Part shown: positions 36,959 through 47,554 of the stretch, in pieces | Numbering within the stretch: the stretch's first letter is position 1 | Layout of the letters: each line of letters opens with the position of its first letter | Assembly: GCA_003013855.2 (NCBI GenBank) | Contig: ML058447.1 | Span: 2,480,001-2,544,000 of the forward strand | Reading direction: 5' to 3' | Length of the DNA: 64,000 bases | Source: Liriodendron chinense | Taxonomy: Eukaryota > Streptophyta > Magnoliopsida > Magnoliales > Magnoliaceae | Position numbers and translations under genes: made by a program | The notes under the pieces: generated by a model | Seen by the model: the letters and a program-made list of their open reading frames with translations, nothing else | Told to the model about the DNA's origin: nothing | The model's database searches: none

Positions 36959-37555
36959 AAGGGTCATCCATCAATCTCAACTAACTAATGGGCCTCATAA
37001 TGGACAAACGATGATCCAAAAACATACTTATCAGAAGATCTTAGTTATCACTTATCATTCATAAATGACTGTTTTTTTTTTTTTTTTTTTGATATGGATT
37101 CGAAGGCCACTGTCCGCATGGCTAGGATCATCCATTCCAATCATATCTTAAGTAAATTTCCATCTATAACGGCCCCCACTAGATGGAGAATCCTTATTGA
37201 AAGATAACCCTGTTGTAGGTACTGTACCTATATGGCTCTATCATGAACTCTACAGTGATCTCTCACGGAAATCAAGGGAGATGATACAATTGAGGTGAAA
37301 GATGTAGAACGTAATACATCCATATCCAGGCAGTACATGTTGGACTCTAGTACATCCATCTCTATGCTATGCATGTGGCTAAGTAATGTGCAAATTAGGT
37401 CCACCAATATGTTGGCCCCTCGTATGGATGGTTTACAACTCAAAAATTACTTGTACTGAATTTACATAAAACTCGAGCTAGAAAAACTGGACTATGATCG
37501 AGCCATCTCTCTACATTACATGCGACACTAGTTTATCCATCATTCTGAATAGCCT
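36959..37555. other. Gene-free DNA with a T-tract
   Basis: A run of about 20 T residues lies near 37072-37091. Short duplicated phrases (GTACATCCATCTC...) occur at 37310-37370. No gene is supported. Confidence 0.35.
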
Positions 37556-37559
37556 ACTT

Positions 37560-37965
37560 AGTGGGGTGGGATCCCTTACCCTGTGACCCACCGTGATGTA
37601 TGTGCCTTGTATCTACACCATCCATTCACTTTGAAAACATTTTTTTAGGCGGAGTCCAAAATATTAAGCAGATTTAAATCTCAGCTAGACCATGATATAG
37701 GAAAGAGTGGTAATCAATCATTAAAAACTTTTCATGGGCTGCAAAAGTGTGGTCTCTTCATATGGGTGTTTGTGACCTGATCAATAGGTTTGATGGCAAA
37801 TAATATTCTGATGGCCCCCATTAAAGTTTTTAACAGCCAAGTTGTGGTATCGGTGGTCCATCTAAGATTTGGATCTGCTTCATTTTTTGAGATCATGCCC
37901 TGAAATGAGCTGTCAAAATGGATGGAAGGCTCCACAGTTAGGGATTCACCCAAACTGCGCCCCCG
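37560..37965. mobile_element. Foldback MITE
   Basis: It has GTGATGTATGTGCCTTGTAT and CACCATCCATTCACTTTG on the left and the mirror blocks TGGATGGAAGGCTCC and CTAAGATTTGGATCTGCTTC on the right. It is an older, eroded copy with unclear borders. Confidence 0.5.
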
Positions 37966-38349
37966 AATTAGTAGGCGCCACCGGAGTTTAGAGCCCTACC
38001 GATGAAAGTACAAATTGTACAATTGCTGCCATAGAACCAGGCTTTTCTTCAAGTGGCCACAGTGCTTAGATCTTCTGTCTAAAAGATCATCCCTTTTCAC
38101 TTGGGTCACATCGTGCAAAACAAAATGGATGGCTAGATTAAATATTCTTTGGCCATCCATCTCGTTTTTTACACTCTGGCCCACCTGATGAGTTAAAAGG
38201 CATTTTTTTCCTTTCGCCAAAAAGATCTAAACAGCCTGGCCAGCCTGCCAGAAATCTCGGATCTCATATACGTGTTCCATCCTCGCGTGTAGCTGGACAG
38301 GCTCTGTACAGTTGGAATTTGAAAACCTCTGTACGCTTCAGATGGAGGA
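37966..38349. other. Gene-free DNA
   Basis: MITE-body fragment with a TTTAGAGCCC start and a CATCTCGTTTTTTACACTC block. Nothing else is identifiable. Confidence 0.35.
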
Positions 38350-38743
38350 GGGAGTTATTTGATACTCTGGCTGAGTATGAGTTTGATACACAGACACTCA
38401 GACATTACACGTGGCATATATGAATTCAAATTAAACCTACTAAATTGTGGATCCTACTGAAGCTAAGTCACAGTTAAGAAAATCAGATTGATCGAACAAT
38501 CTCAACCCCAGCTTTATGAACGCTTGTTTATTGAAGTAGGAGTATTAGATACGTTACATCTTTAGCCGTCCAATAAATGCCCACCAATCCAATTGTTAGG
38601 TAAGTAAATAACCACTGACTTTTGGTTCATGATAAATCTGAATTTGGAGTCCATAATTTGGACTTTTTAATTTGAGTTACTTCTATGCTATGTTTGCAAT
38701 ATTTAAATACATTCTAAGCGGCTGAGTATCATCTATCACTCCC
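38350..38743. mobile_element. Family F TIR element (GATACTC type), copy 1
   Basis: The left end GGGAGTTATTTGATACTC and the right end read inwards (GGGAGTGATAGATGATACTC) are inverted. Next to the left end ATACTC and GAGTAT form a small hairpin on a 5-nt loop. Two more copies lie at 39365 and 46395. The duplication at the target is not clear. Confidence 0.6.
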
Positions 38744-39364
38744 TGCGGGAGTAGGAAGATCTTCTCCTCAAACCCTAATACAATTAGGAACCCTTTAAAT
38801 ACCCTAATCTCGATTATACCCTATTTATATAGAAGAAAAATAAAAATTAAAATAATTTATGCAAATTTGCATAATCATACAAATGACTAACTTATCTGTG
38901 AATCAGTTGCAGCTCAACTGTGACTTGTTACGAATGGCCGCAAAATGTTCAGATAGAAAGTCAAATTTGAGACCTGTCATGCCTTGAAATTTAGCTGGTA
39001 ACCAGCCCCTGATGCTCGGTCGGCAGCCAGTCACAATTGTTTAAAACTGTCTAGCAGCCAACTGTACATTTTGGGTTTAATATCGCTGGTTGCTAAATTT
39101 ACAAACAGTCGCAGGATCATATTTCAGCACAGTTTGAAAGCTCTATCATCAGGACACAACAAAACAATAGTCAAAATTATCAAAGCACAGACCCCATAGA
39201 TCAGATTTGAAAATCCTCAGGCACTGTGGAAATCCGGATCTCATATCCGGTGATTCCTCTTTTTAAATTACGATATCATGCGACTGTCTACTTAATGGGT
39301 AGCACTTGGATTACGCGTGGGACAAAAAATTGAAAATTTCCTGTGATGCTAGCATGTGATGAGA
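38744..39364. other. Gene-free AT-rich DNA
   Basis: No motif or coding frame is recognisable. GCCAGTCGCAACTG-like words (AGCTCAACTGTGACT, CAGCCAGTCACAATTG) are mildly repetitive. Confidence 0.3.
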
Positions 39365-39712
39365 AGAGTTAGTTGATACTCTTGCTGAGTATGGTATTTG
39401 ATACAACAGCCACTCAGAAAGTTGGACACGTGGCATACATGAACTCAAACTAGACTGGCTAAATTGTGGAACCCACTTTCCCTAAATCACCATCAAATCC
39501 GATTATTTAAATTATCCTGACCTCTGATCTTGGACCCTTATTGTTGAAATAGAACCGTTGATCTGATGGTTCTCTTAGATATATGCTAGATTATTATCAA
39601 TGGAATCCACATCAAGCTTCCACCAGTATATTTCAATTAATTGTACATGCTCTACATATTCTAATTAATTTCCAAGTGCTTGCATATCAGACAACGTACT
39701 CTGCCAGAGTAT
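39365..39712. mobile_element. Family F TIR element, copy 2
   Basis: The left end AGTTAGTTGATACTC carries the ATACTC/GAGTAT hairpin. The right end holds TACTCTGCCAGAGTA, a 7-bp palindrome. The middle is collinear with copy 1 through ACACGTGGCATA, TGAACTCAAA and AAATTGTGGA. Borders are approximate. Confidence 0.55.
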
Positions 39713-40229
39713 TTAAGTTTCTTCTTCTGTGATGAGTGGTTTGAAAGAGGGCACGTGGTTAGATGGGCCTTGCATAGTGTTTGCATCGGATTCTTCCTCT
39801 TTTCAAAATTGTCCAAGTACAAGAATTTTAATACAAACCATCCATTTTGATTCGTTACACGGCTCCTTGACGTGTAACTCACATGTCATCCTGACAATTT
39901 TTTGGGACATTTGGGCAGCTCGTGGGTGGGCCCCACTCCAAAGATCTTCTGACAAACTCCGCACGTGTGCATTGAATATGGGCCGAATGTGGGCCCTACG
40001 CATTTCTTTTTAGGACTGTCCGATCTTGTCCTAGACTGCCCAAATCATGCTATTGACACGTGGGTGGACCCAAATCATGCTGGGATTTGCCCTTAGATCT
40101 GTGGCCAGTATGAGCCCGTCATTCAAAGCCCATTGTTGGGGGGTACGTTGGTTATTAAGATTTTAATTAGACCGTACGGCATGCCGAAATTGGACGGATG
40201 ACTCGTCAATGCTCTATTCAATTCAACTG
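39713..40229. other. Gene-free repeat DNA
   Basis: Several 60-95 codon frames are open in both directions across 39.7-40.0 kb, but they are mirror images over MITE-like sequence (GGTGGGCCCCACT) and none has a domain. Confidence 0.35.
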
Positions 40230-40800
40230 GTCCTGACCGGTCCTGTAGTCCGCGGACCACGAAAGTGAATGTATTGTGGTACCAGGCTTTTGTGGGACTC
40301 ACGTCAACTTTTTATCCGATCCACGCCGTTCATCGTGTCATTCCTCTCATCAACACCATAGAAATAAAAATTCAAGGCTACCTAGAAAATATCTGGGCGA
40401 CGACACATGGAAAAAATTTAACAATATACCTGAGATCTCTAAATTCACTTGGAGCGGCCCAACTGGGTTTTGGAATCTTGTAATGGCATGTTTTTGGTGT
40501 GTCTTTGAATCCTAGTAAGGATCCTCTGATGAATGGATAAGATGGCATATATACAAGACTGTGGGACCCACAAACAGTGGGGGAAGGTTTTATTAGTTGG
40601 ACTTCCCCTCTCAACTTTTCCTAATTGTGTGGGTGACCTGAGTTTCACCTTAGGCTGATTTTTTGTGCAATGGCCTGACATGGAGTGGAGCATCTATTGA
40701 ACGGGGTGGATCTGATGCATACTCGACGTGTGGCCCACATCAGCCCTGTTCCACCACAGTTTAGTGGTGGTATAGTACCATATGAGCGTACTTCTTCCTT
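40230..40800. mobile_element. MITE-body array, sub-family E
   Basis: Blocks TTGTGGGACTCACG, CCGATCCACGCCGTTCATCG, AATGGCATGTTTTTGGTG and GGCATATATACAAGACTGTGG match those at 17.9-18.4 and 42.5 kb. At least two tandem or nested fragments are present. No complete ends. Confidence 0.45.
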
Positions 40801-41591
40801 TTCATACGTCTAGATGTATATCGTACGAACGCTACAGTGTTTGTTCACCACAAATTTTACACCGGTGATGGACTGACAATATCTCACCAACCTTAGATGT
40901 GGCCTGCATGTGCGGCAATGGAACAATCCAATGCCCATCTGATAGGTCAGATAATAACACCATCTCAAGCTGTCAACAATCTTGACCATCTGATTTTCCA
41001 TCCACTGCCCACAATTGTAAGGCTGTGATTGCTTGGTCAGTGCGATTTGTGGGATCGATATCCACCATCCGACCGCTCATCTCTCACTCTCTCCGTTTTA
41101 CTCGCTAGAATAATCACACAACCCAAGAGAAATGGAAGTGAGATCTCCATAGCTCTTACAACAAACATTACAAGCCCACAGCGAAACTTCACCACCACGA
41201 TTGTTAACTTGTGGTGCCTCATTTCCCATACACGGGACAAACAACCAGACAATCCCGACCGTCGAACTCGTGGGTCCCATTGCTGACCAGAGCATAGAAC
41301 AAAATCCACACTATTGATCCTGACCCACTTGTTTCTAACCATCCATTTGACAGCCTCCGATATTGGATGGGTAGGATCTATAGATAATGCAACATTTAAG
41401 CAGTGCTCCATCCACAATGGACCCTATGGTTGGAACGGTGTAGATTGAAGTGCATGTTTGCCAGTTGTATGGTGGATGAGATACCATAACATCAGAGAGC
41501 ACCTGAACTTTTTCCTCCCCACACCATTGAAGGTAACCAAACCCAAAATGCAATCTAAATAACTCCCATTTGCAATGTATCCAAACAACCG
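40801..41591. other. 3' flank of the PAR-like gene, dispersed repeat DNA
   Basis: It resembles the dispersed repeat of the window start (CCATCTGATTTTCCATCC, ACCATCCATTTGACAGCC). Open frames on both strands around 41.0-41.4 kb mirror one another and carry no domain. Confidence 0.4.
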
Positions 41592-41617
41592 AAAAAAAAA
41601 AAAAAAAAAAAAAAAAA
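41592..41617. repeat. A26 homopolymer
   Basis: Twenty-six A residues lie about 100 bp beyond the stop codon of the minus-strand PAR-like gene (T-tract in its presumed 3' untranslated region). Confidence 0.9.
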
Positions 41618-41716
41618 GCATTTGCATTGCAAGAACAAAAATCATCAGGAAATTATAAAGAAGAAGAAAGAAACCCAATAGAGAAATAGAATTGGGTTTG
41701 GAACGTGAGAGGCTGA

Positions 41717-42172
41717 TCAAGCTCCCACCTTTGTTTTTTCCTTCTCCAACCCTTCAAAATAGGAAGCAAGCATTTTTAAGGCAGTCACCTGCACTTGCAA
41801 CGCCAATATATAATCAGCTGTCTCTTCAAACAGCCTATCAGGCCCAAGATACTCCCCTCCTGGAACAAGCCTTTGTAAGGCCTTCATCTTCCTCTCCACT
41901 CCAACCTTCTCATCATCAGCACCATCACCACCGTCTATCATATCATCCCCACTAATCTGACCGTCCATCTTCATTATGGGCTCTTTCTTGCAGCAGCCTC
42001 CATCTTTCCTCTTTCTCCGGAGTCCATGGCCCACTTTTTCTCTCCTCCCTTTGTGGAGGCAGCTGGTTTTTGTTAGAGATGGGAAGAATGTGGGTGAAAA
42101 GGGGGATTTGGGTTTTGGAGGGTGGGTGTTGATGAGCTTGTTTTCTTCATTATCTTGCTCTTCCATGGCCAT
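41717..42172 (-). CDS. PAR1-like: PAR1/PAR2-like atypical HLH transcription cofactor
   Basis: The product is 151 residues in one intronless frame. The N-terminal 90 residues are polar, with a basic patch (KGRREKVGHGLRRKRK, 41-56) that may serve as a nuclear signal, then an acidic Gly/Asp stretch (69-88). Residues 92-139 are a helix-loop-helix: KMKALQRLVPGGEYLG, LFEETADYILALQVQV and ALKMLASYFEGL. This pattern, including LVPGG..LG...LFEETA.YIL.LQ.Q, is the signature of Arabidopsis PAR1/PAR2. The basic DNA-binding helix is missing. Family members act in the nucleus as dominant-negative partners of PIF and other bHLH factors and limit shade-induced elongation. The start at 42172 is the first Met; another Met is two codons on. 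A CT-rich leader and a TATA-like CATATA at about 42237 precede it on the minus strand. Confidence 0.9.
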   Translation of the reverse strand: MAMEEQDNEENKLINTHPPKPKSPFSPTFFPSLTKTSCLHKGRREKVGHGLRRKRKDGGCCKKEPIMKMDGQISGDDMIDGGDGADDEKVGVERKMKALQRLVPGGEYLGPDRLFEETADYILALQVQVTALKMLASYFEGLEKEKTKVGA

Positions 42173-42177
42173 GGATG

Positions 42178-42178
42178 G

Positions 42179-42206
<28 letters not shown>
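42178..42206. repeat. (GA)n microsatellite in the PAR-like 5' leader
   Basis: A GA tract (CT on the gene strand) ends about five bases upstream of the first Met codon of the minus-strand PAR-like gene. CT-rich leaders are common in plants, and GA tracts can bind BPC/GAGA proteins; here that role is inferred. Length variation could affect expression. Confidence 0.9.
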
Positions 42207-42209
<3 letters not shown>

Positions 42210-42235
42210 AGAGAAAGAGGGAGGTTTTGGGAGGG

Positions 42236-42243
42236 TATATGGA
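42236..42243 (-). promoter_or_regulatory. Possible TATA element of the PAR-like gene
   Basis: The minus strand reads CATATACCC about 65 bp upstream of the start codon, placing a transcription start near the GA/CT tract. The match to the TATA consensus is partial. Confidence 0.4.
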
Positions 42244-42469
42244 GGAGTGGAAGAGTTAAATTATTGTTAAGGATTGTAGAAATGTCAATGCCAACGAGGC
42301 GTGGGGTCCACTAGTTTTGCTTCCCAATCACTGTTTTAGGATCAACCTGTGACCTCAGTGATACGACAGATTGTGTATCTGGCTTGCACAGTTGCACCGC
42401 TTGGCTTGGCTGCATTGGAATTCGTGTACCGTACTCCTCTACAGCAGGTCTTGTACCCAGTGGCTACAG

Positions 42470-42866
42470 TACTTTAGCTCTGTGGGGCCACCGTGTTGTT
42501 TCGGTGACATCCACTCCGTCTATCAGGTTAGTCCCTTGAGGTTAGGCCCTCGAGCCAAATATCACCGTGACCCACAACTCAAATGGGACACACACAGGGA
42601 ACAAGAGGGATAAGGGCGCAGACCATGAAAGATTTCCAGTGGAGGCGCGGTGACCGCAGTAGAGTGTCATGTGATCCAACCCTTTTCATCAAGTGTGGAC
42701 CTCACCAGTATCAAAGGACACTTAAAAAAAATAAAAATAAATAAATAAATAAAGCCTGACTCCAAACTCAGGTAGGCCGCACCAAGTTGTTCACCATGTA
42801 GTGGCCTGCCTGAAGTTTTGGCGGGGTTGATATTTTGGTCTTTGGGTAGGCCCAGGGTGAGCATAT
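42470..42866. mobile_element. MITE-body fragment, sub-family E
   Basis: GTGGGGCCACCGTG, TGACATCCACTCCGTCTATC and AACTCAGGTAGGCCGCACC are landmark blocks of the same sub-family as 40230-40800. The right end is abutted by the LTR at 42867. Confidence 0.45.
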
Positions 42867-43650
42867 TGTTGGGTATGTTGCACAAAAGTTAAAAATTTTG
42901 CACCTCAATTATCTTAAAAATTAAGATATAATAATATAGAAAACATAATTAAACAATCAATCACATTAACACAAAAAAAAAAAAAATTTATATGGAAAAC
43001 CCTCTAATAAAATAAAATTCTTGGGACCTAATTCAAATCTAACAATCTACTATATGAAATCGATTACACAGGCGATCACGAGTACAACTTACTCGGATCC
43101 AATGAATCTTCACCTAATGGGAACATAACAAACAAAGAGAACTAAAATACTGAGAGATTTCACTGATTCAAGGACGTAGAAAAAACCAAGACGTTGTCTA
43201 CTTTGTTGATGAAGTGTCACGAGCATAACTCTATTCTCTACTATCTTTGTTTCTCTCTTTCTCTTCTCTTATTCTTATTCTTTTTTTTTCTTTTCTTTTT
43301 CTCTCACTTTGGACATATAATATCTCTATTATGATGCCTTAATTCCATTTAAGAAGTGATTATATAATACTTTGTAAGAGATAAAGCCAAAATAAGAAAC
43401 TGTGTTTTACAGATCGTGCGTCTTTGAGTGTTCGACCAAACACAATTAGGCACCCGATAATGGGCAAAATTGTCCAGTGAGTTATGAGGAAAAATTAACC
43501 AAATTTTGGTTATCCGAGCCCAACTTGGTCAGGCGCCTAATCAAGGCTCGGTCACCTGGTACTCTGTGAAGCAGTCTAAAAGACCAAGTACCACATCTGA
43601 GTGAATTTCGATCGCCTGACCCTAATTGGTTGGTGTTGAGCCTCCAATCT
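42867..43650 (-). mobile_element. LTR (copia-like) on the minus strand
   Basis: On the minus strand this is collinear over most of its length with 57048-57817. Shared blocks include AGTTTCTTNTTTTGGCT, a TATATAA-type element, a GA-rich tract, GAGATCTCTCAGT-like, TTGTTTGTTAT, GTGATCGC, GTAGATTGTT, GGGTTTTCCAT and the 3' terminus TTTTGTGCAAC...CCCAACA. The layout (promoter-like TATA, terminator region, ...CA end) fits an LTR. The left border at 42867 is clear; the outer (5' LTR) border is uncertain. No internal retroelement genes adjoin it, so it is a solo or orphan LTR. Confidence 0.68.
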
Positions 43651-43699
43651 ATACATGATCTAACCCATTACATCAAATTATATGCATGGTTTGCATGTT

Positions 43700-45200
43700 T
43701 AAAAGTCTCATCTAATATATGTTTTGTGATTGTACGAATGGGAGTGGTTTTGCCCAATTGGTGACCAAAATGGCACATTTAGGAGCCTTGGATGAAGACC
43801 CAAGGTGGGCCAAAGAAAGAAGAAAGCAAAGAGAGAGGAAGGAGAGAAGAAAAGAAAGAAGAAAGAATGCAGAAAATGGGTCCGACCAGTCTGCCAAGAA
43901 GGCCTGACCGGTCGGCTGCACTCCCTGGACACCTAATAGACAGGCTAGACCGATCAAGATCGGTCAGCCATGCAATTTCAGATTTTCAGATTTCAGACAA
44001 TAGGCTATTCCCGTTTTTAGATTTTCGGCCCAATTTTCGGGGGCCATCTTGATTTTATAAAAGGCCTGAGTGTTCTAATTTTTGCACCTAATTCTGAAAT
44101 TGTTTTGGACAATCTAATCCGTCTATCATGTAGAGGAGGAAGTTTGCCACCAATATTTAAAATTTGAGATCAATCCTACCTCTATGCACTCCGGAGCGTT
44201 GAAAGCAAGATGATTGGTTCTGAAGGTAACTGAATTGTTCAATTTTGAGAGGCGGTTGCTGATCTGATTGGTGGGCCCATTCAGAAGATAATCTTGGAAA
44301 TTTAAATCATCTATGAGGAAGATCACATTACAAGAAAGCTATAAATTAAATTTGAATGGTAATCCGACCATTGGTTAAGCCGTACGAAGCGAAATAAAAT
44401 ATGTTATGTTGTGGTACTCTTGCTGTATTATAAAAGCAGGTGCTCTCTTCTATTCCAAATCAGTCAAGGACGTGTGAAGTAAGGAGTTCAAGTCCTAGGA
44501 GGCTACCTAGCCTCCTACAACTAGTTTTTCTTCCTTTTCTTAGTTCTAGTTCTAGTTTTAATATGTTTTTTCTTAGTTAACCTCCTAGCTAGAGCTAGAG
44601 GTGAAATTTGTAGTTGGTTTCAATGCTTTAATTCTTTTATTTCAAGTACCATTTTCTTAATTTTAGATTTTAAACTTCTAGTTTGAATAAAGTTTGAATT
44701 TTTAGGTGAATTATGAGAGTTTGTGTACTCTGGACATGAGTTCCTTGCAATTCTCTAAGATTGTCATAATGAGTTGTTTAAATTCGAATTGTAGTAACCC
44801 TAGAGCATGCCATAGTCTATTGGCATGACTGTTACTTCAAAGGCTACAAGTTTGATTTCTATGTGTTTCATTAGAACTAGAAATCTGATTTCCAGATTTA
44901 AGTGGGATTGTTTGTGCTTGAATGTTATATCCTCCAATTAGATGAGAGATATGATTTTGATTCTAATTGTGTTGTGCTTAGATGAATGGATTAGCATTGG
45001 ACTACTACAAGTGAATCCTTGATGCTCTAGGTTCTTCTTAATGTCAAATTTTCTATTTTATGTCAAAAACTATTTTTCTAAACTTCTTAGATTGTAGTTG
45101 TTAGAGTAGTTGGAATTGTTTACCTCTTTTCCTATGGATCGACATCGGTCTTACCGAGAATTATTACTATATCGCAGCCTTACACTTGAGGCGAGTAAAT
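43700..45200 (+). mobile_element. Probable gypsy-like LTR remnant
   Basis: Its right part reads CGACATCGGTCTTACCGAG, then ATTACTATATCGCAGCC and TACACTTGAGGCGAGTA. This closely resembles the 3' end of many plant LTRs (the ...CCTCGG.CTTACCGAG..ACATCG...CACTTGG type). TATA-like TTATAAAAGG (about 44056) and AATAAAG (about 44686) elements lie inside. I could not fix the left border or a 5-bp duplication. No coding domain is found. Confidence 0.45.
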
Positions 45201-45355
45201 AGTTGGGCACCCAATGACCCCCAATCTGCACTCTCTCCTCTCCTCATGAGGAACACCCCATCACACATGAGGTCCGGAGTAGATGTCACATGAAATATTG
45301 TAGCCACCACAGAGGTCGGGTGTTGTTGTAGAGGATACGATCCCGACTTCATAGA

Positions 45356-45825
45356 AAAAGGAGTAGATTAGGTGCAGCCCTAATCTTGGGGCACACCTTG
45401 ATATATTTATTGTCCATCCATATTTTCAGCTCATTCTAGGGCATGCATTTAAAGATGAAATAGATCCCACTCTCACATGAATCATGTAATAGAAAATAAT
45501 TTTAATTTAATGCTCACCATTAAAAAACTTTCTACAGCTCACGATCATGTTTATTTGACACCCAACCTGTTGATAAGGTCATACCGTCAACATGATAAGA
45601 TCATGCTCACGAGTGGTGATAAAAAGCTAAATACCAAGTTGATCCAATACTTTTTGAAGTTTTAATGTTCATTCACCACTCCCATGGTGTGATCCACTTG
45701 AGATGCGAATCTATATTTTTTAGGCTCGTGCCTTAAAATGAGCCGAAAAAACAGATGGACAGTGTATATTTATAATACATGCATCAAGGTGGCCTGACGG
45801 TCTAGGCGGCACCTAATCCTTTCCC
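45356..45825. mobile_element. MULE-type foldback MITE, family A-like
   Basis: Left end GGAGTAGATTAGGTGCAGCC and right end read inwards (GGGAAAGGATTAGGTGCCGC) agree, and the body follows the common foldback plan. No 9-bp duplication survives. Confidence 0.65.
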
Positions 45826-46061
45826 ATCTTAAATACGCGCCTGTACCATTTTGGTCACGAGCCAGGAGCCGTGCAATGGGGCCATCTTTCATGGTCGAAA
45901 ATTAGCTTATAAGGTTAATGCCCCCAAAAAATCGTCCTCATCATGAAATCTTAGCCATTCCATATGGCAGGATTCTTTTAAATTCGAGTTCACTTTAACG
46001 ACCAGGATCATCTTTAAAAAAATAGAGGACAACTATGGCCCATCCATATTGAAGCCTGGCT
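45826..46061. other. Gene-free DNA
   Basis: No feature beyond short repeat phrases is recognised. Confidence 0.3.
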
Positions 46062-46076
46062 CTTGAAGTGGGTCTT

Positions 46077-46136
46077 TTTATTATTTATTTTATTTTAATT
46101 ACGCACTCACCCTCACACCACAGTAAGTTACTCGAA
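46077..46136 (-). mobile_element. 5'-truncated SINE fragment with 15-bp TSD
   Basis: The exact direct repeat CTTGAAGTGGGTCTT flanks the insert (46062-46076 and 46137-46151). On the minus strand the insert reads GTTCGAGTAACTTACTGTGG, then GGTGTGAGGGTGAGTGCG and an A-rich tail. It is a 60-bp, 5'-truncated copy of the family seen at 9958-10035, starting at the B box. Long duplications and a tail indicate LINE-driven retroposition. Confidence 0.82.
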
Positions 46137-46151
46137 CTTGAAGTGGGTCTT

Positions 46152-46394
46152 AATCGGATCCCCCCTGCCCCTGACCCGTCTGGCGGACTCAGATTTTAAC
46201 TTTGTAGTCCGAGGACTACCTAAGGACAAGACCACCTGATTTTATACCAGACGATCTAAATGGCGTGGCACACCTGATGGATGGATCTGATCTCATGCAC
46301 GTGTAATATTGACACGTGAGCTGCGTGCCATGGTATCTCACTTCTCCCGCCCATCATAAACCAGTTAGAATATCTGGATGTAATATCCAATCGA
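46152..46394. other. Gene-free DNA
   Basis: Nothing identifiable beyond ACACGTGAGC-type repeat phrases. Confidence 0.3.
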
Positions 46395-46752
46395 GGTGTT
46401 ATTTGATACTCTGCCACAATGTGGCAATCGATATGCAGGCACTCCGTACATGCAAACGCGGCATAAATTAAATCAAAATAAACGTTCCATATTGAGAAAC
46501 CGTAAATAGGTCATTGATCAGCACTAGGATTTTGATCATTTCTGATCTATGTTTGTTGGAAATTTGTTTTGCTGAACTTAGACCATTGGTTATCGTCTGA
46601 AAAATGTCCATCCATCGGCTAGTCAGTTGACTAAATCTATACGTATTTTTTCTTATATTCTATCTAAACCATGGCCCACTATTTGAACGGTTTATTTAAA
46701 GTTATTTTTATCTAATTATATAAGATCATAGTGGCTGTGTATCAACCATCCC
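46395..46752. mobile_element. Family F TIR element, copy 3
   Basis: Left end GGTGTTATTTGATACTCTGC and right end read inwards (GGGATGGTTGATACACAGCC) are inverted. GCCACAATGTGGC next to the left end is a 5-bp hairpin, so the subterminal hairpin is kept while its sequence differs from copies 1 and 2. Confidence 0.6.
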
Positions 46753-46922
46753 ACGCTCTTTCAAAGCATGAAAGTCTTTCTCGGAAATTGAGACCTAGTC
46801 GGGTGGGTGAGCTGAGGCTCCTATCAATTAGAAAATGACAAGTTTCTATTACTCGATTTGGTAATCGAGGAACCATAGCATAGTTTAGTCGGGCACTGTG
46901 GTTGACTTCGGGTATATCCACC

Positions 46923-47545
46923 GGGAGCGGATTATGTGCAGCCGCCTTACTGTGGGCCCACTTTGATGCATTTGTTTTATATTAACGATGTTTATCCGTT
47001 TAGCAAGGCCATTTTAGGAAAAAGAGTAGAAAAATGGGACACATATTAATGTGACCCATTAAAAACTTCCTATACCTCAGTATAATGTTTATTTGTCATC
47101 GAACCTATTGGTAAGGTGATGCAAATTTGGATAAGAGGAAAAAGCAAATATTAATTTGATCTAAAGATTTTGTGGCCTATTATAAGTTTTCAATAGTCAA
47201 TAACCACTGTTTGCCAGTGATATGGCCTACTTGAGATAGGTATTTTCTTTGGGAATTGTTTTTTTTGTTACTTATGCAACGTGTTACTTGGATTACACGC
47301 CTGCCCAGTTAGTGACATCATGCACCCATCTACCAGTGGAGTTAGTGTGTTTCCTTAGCACTCTAAGGTGGGACATGCCGCTGAAACGCCTGGGCATCTT
47401 CCAAGTGGGCTAGCAGTGAGACATTTTCTTGCTTGAGCTTATGCACTAAAATGATATGGGAAAACGGATGGACGGTGTGGATATAAAATACATGTAAGGG
47501 ACACACTGTCTTGGATGTGGCCAGGGCCGCACCTAATCGGCTCCC
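46923..47545. mobile_element. MULE-type foldback MITE, family A, carrying a SINE
   Basis: Ends are GGGAGCGGATTATGTGCAGC and, from the right, GGGAGCCGATTAGGTGCGGC. Flanks ATATCCACC (46914-46922) and ATAGCCACC (47546-47554) agree at 8 of 9. The body is the usual foldback but is split by a SINE at 47250-47422. Without the SINE the length would be about 440 bp. Confidence 0.82.
47250..47422 (-). mobile_element. SINE-like element nested in a MITE
   Basis: The 8-bp repeat ATTTTCTT flanks it exactly (47242-47249 and 47423-47430), and it breaks the right half of the surrounding MITE. On the minus strand it starts GTCTCACTGCTAGCCCACTT (A-box-like TAGCCCAC) and ends in AACAAAAAAAACAA. The second copy at 51278-51967 has a better B box (GTTCGAAATGC). 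The size, tail and pol III-like boxes support a tRNA-derived SINE; the short duplication is atypical. Confidence 0.6.
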
Positions 47546-47554
47546 ATAGCCACC

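Noticed and set aside
41717..42314. Plus-strand frames opposite the PAR-like gene
   Set aside because: They are shadows of the minus-strand gene. Only the minus strand encodes a coherent HLH domain.
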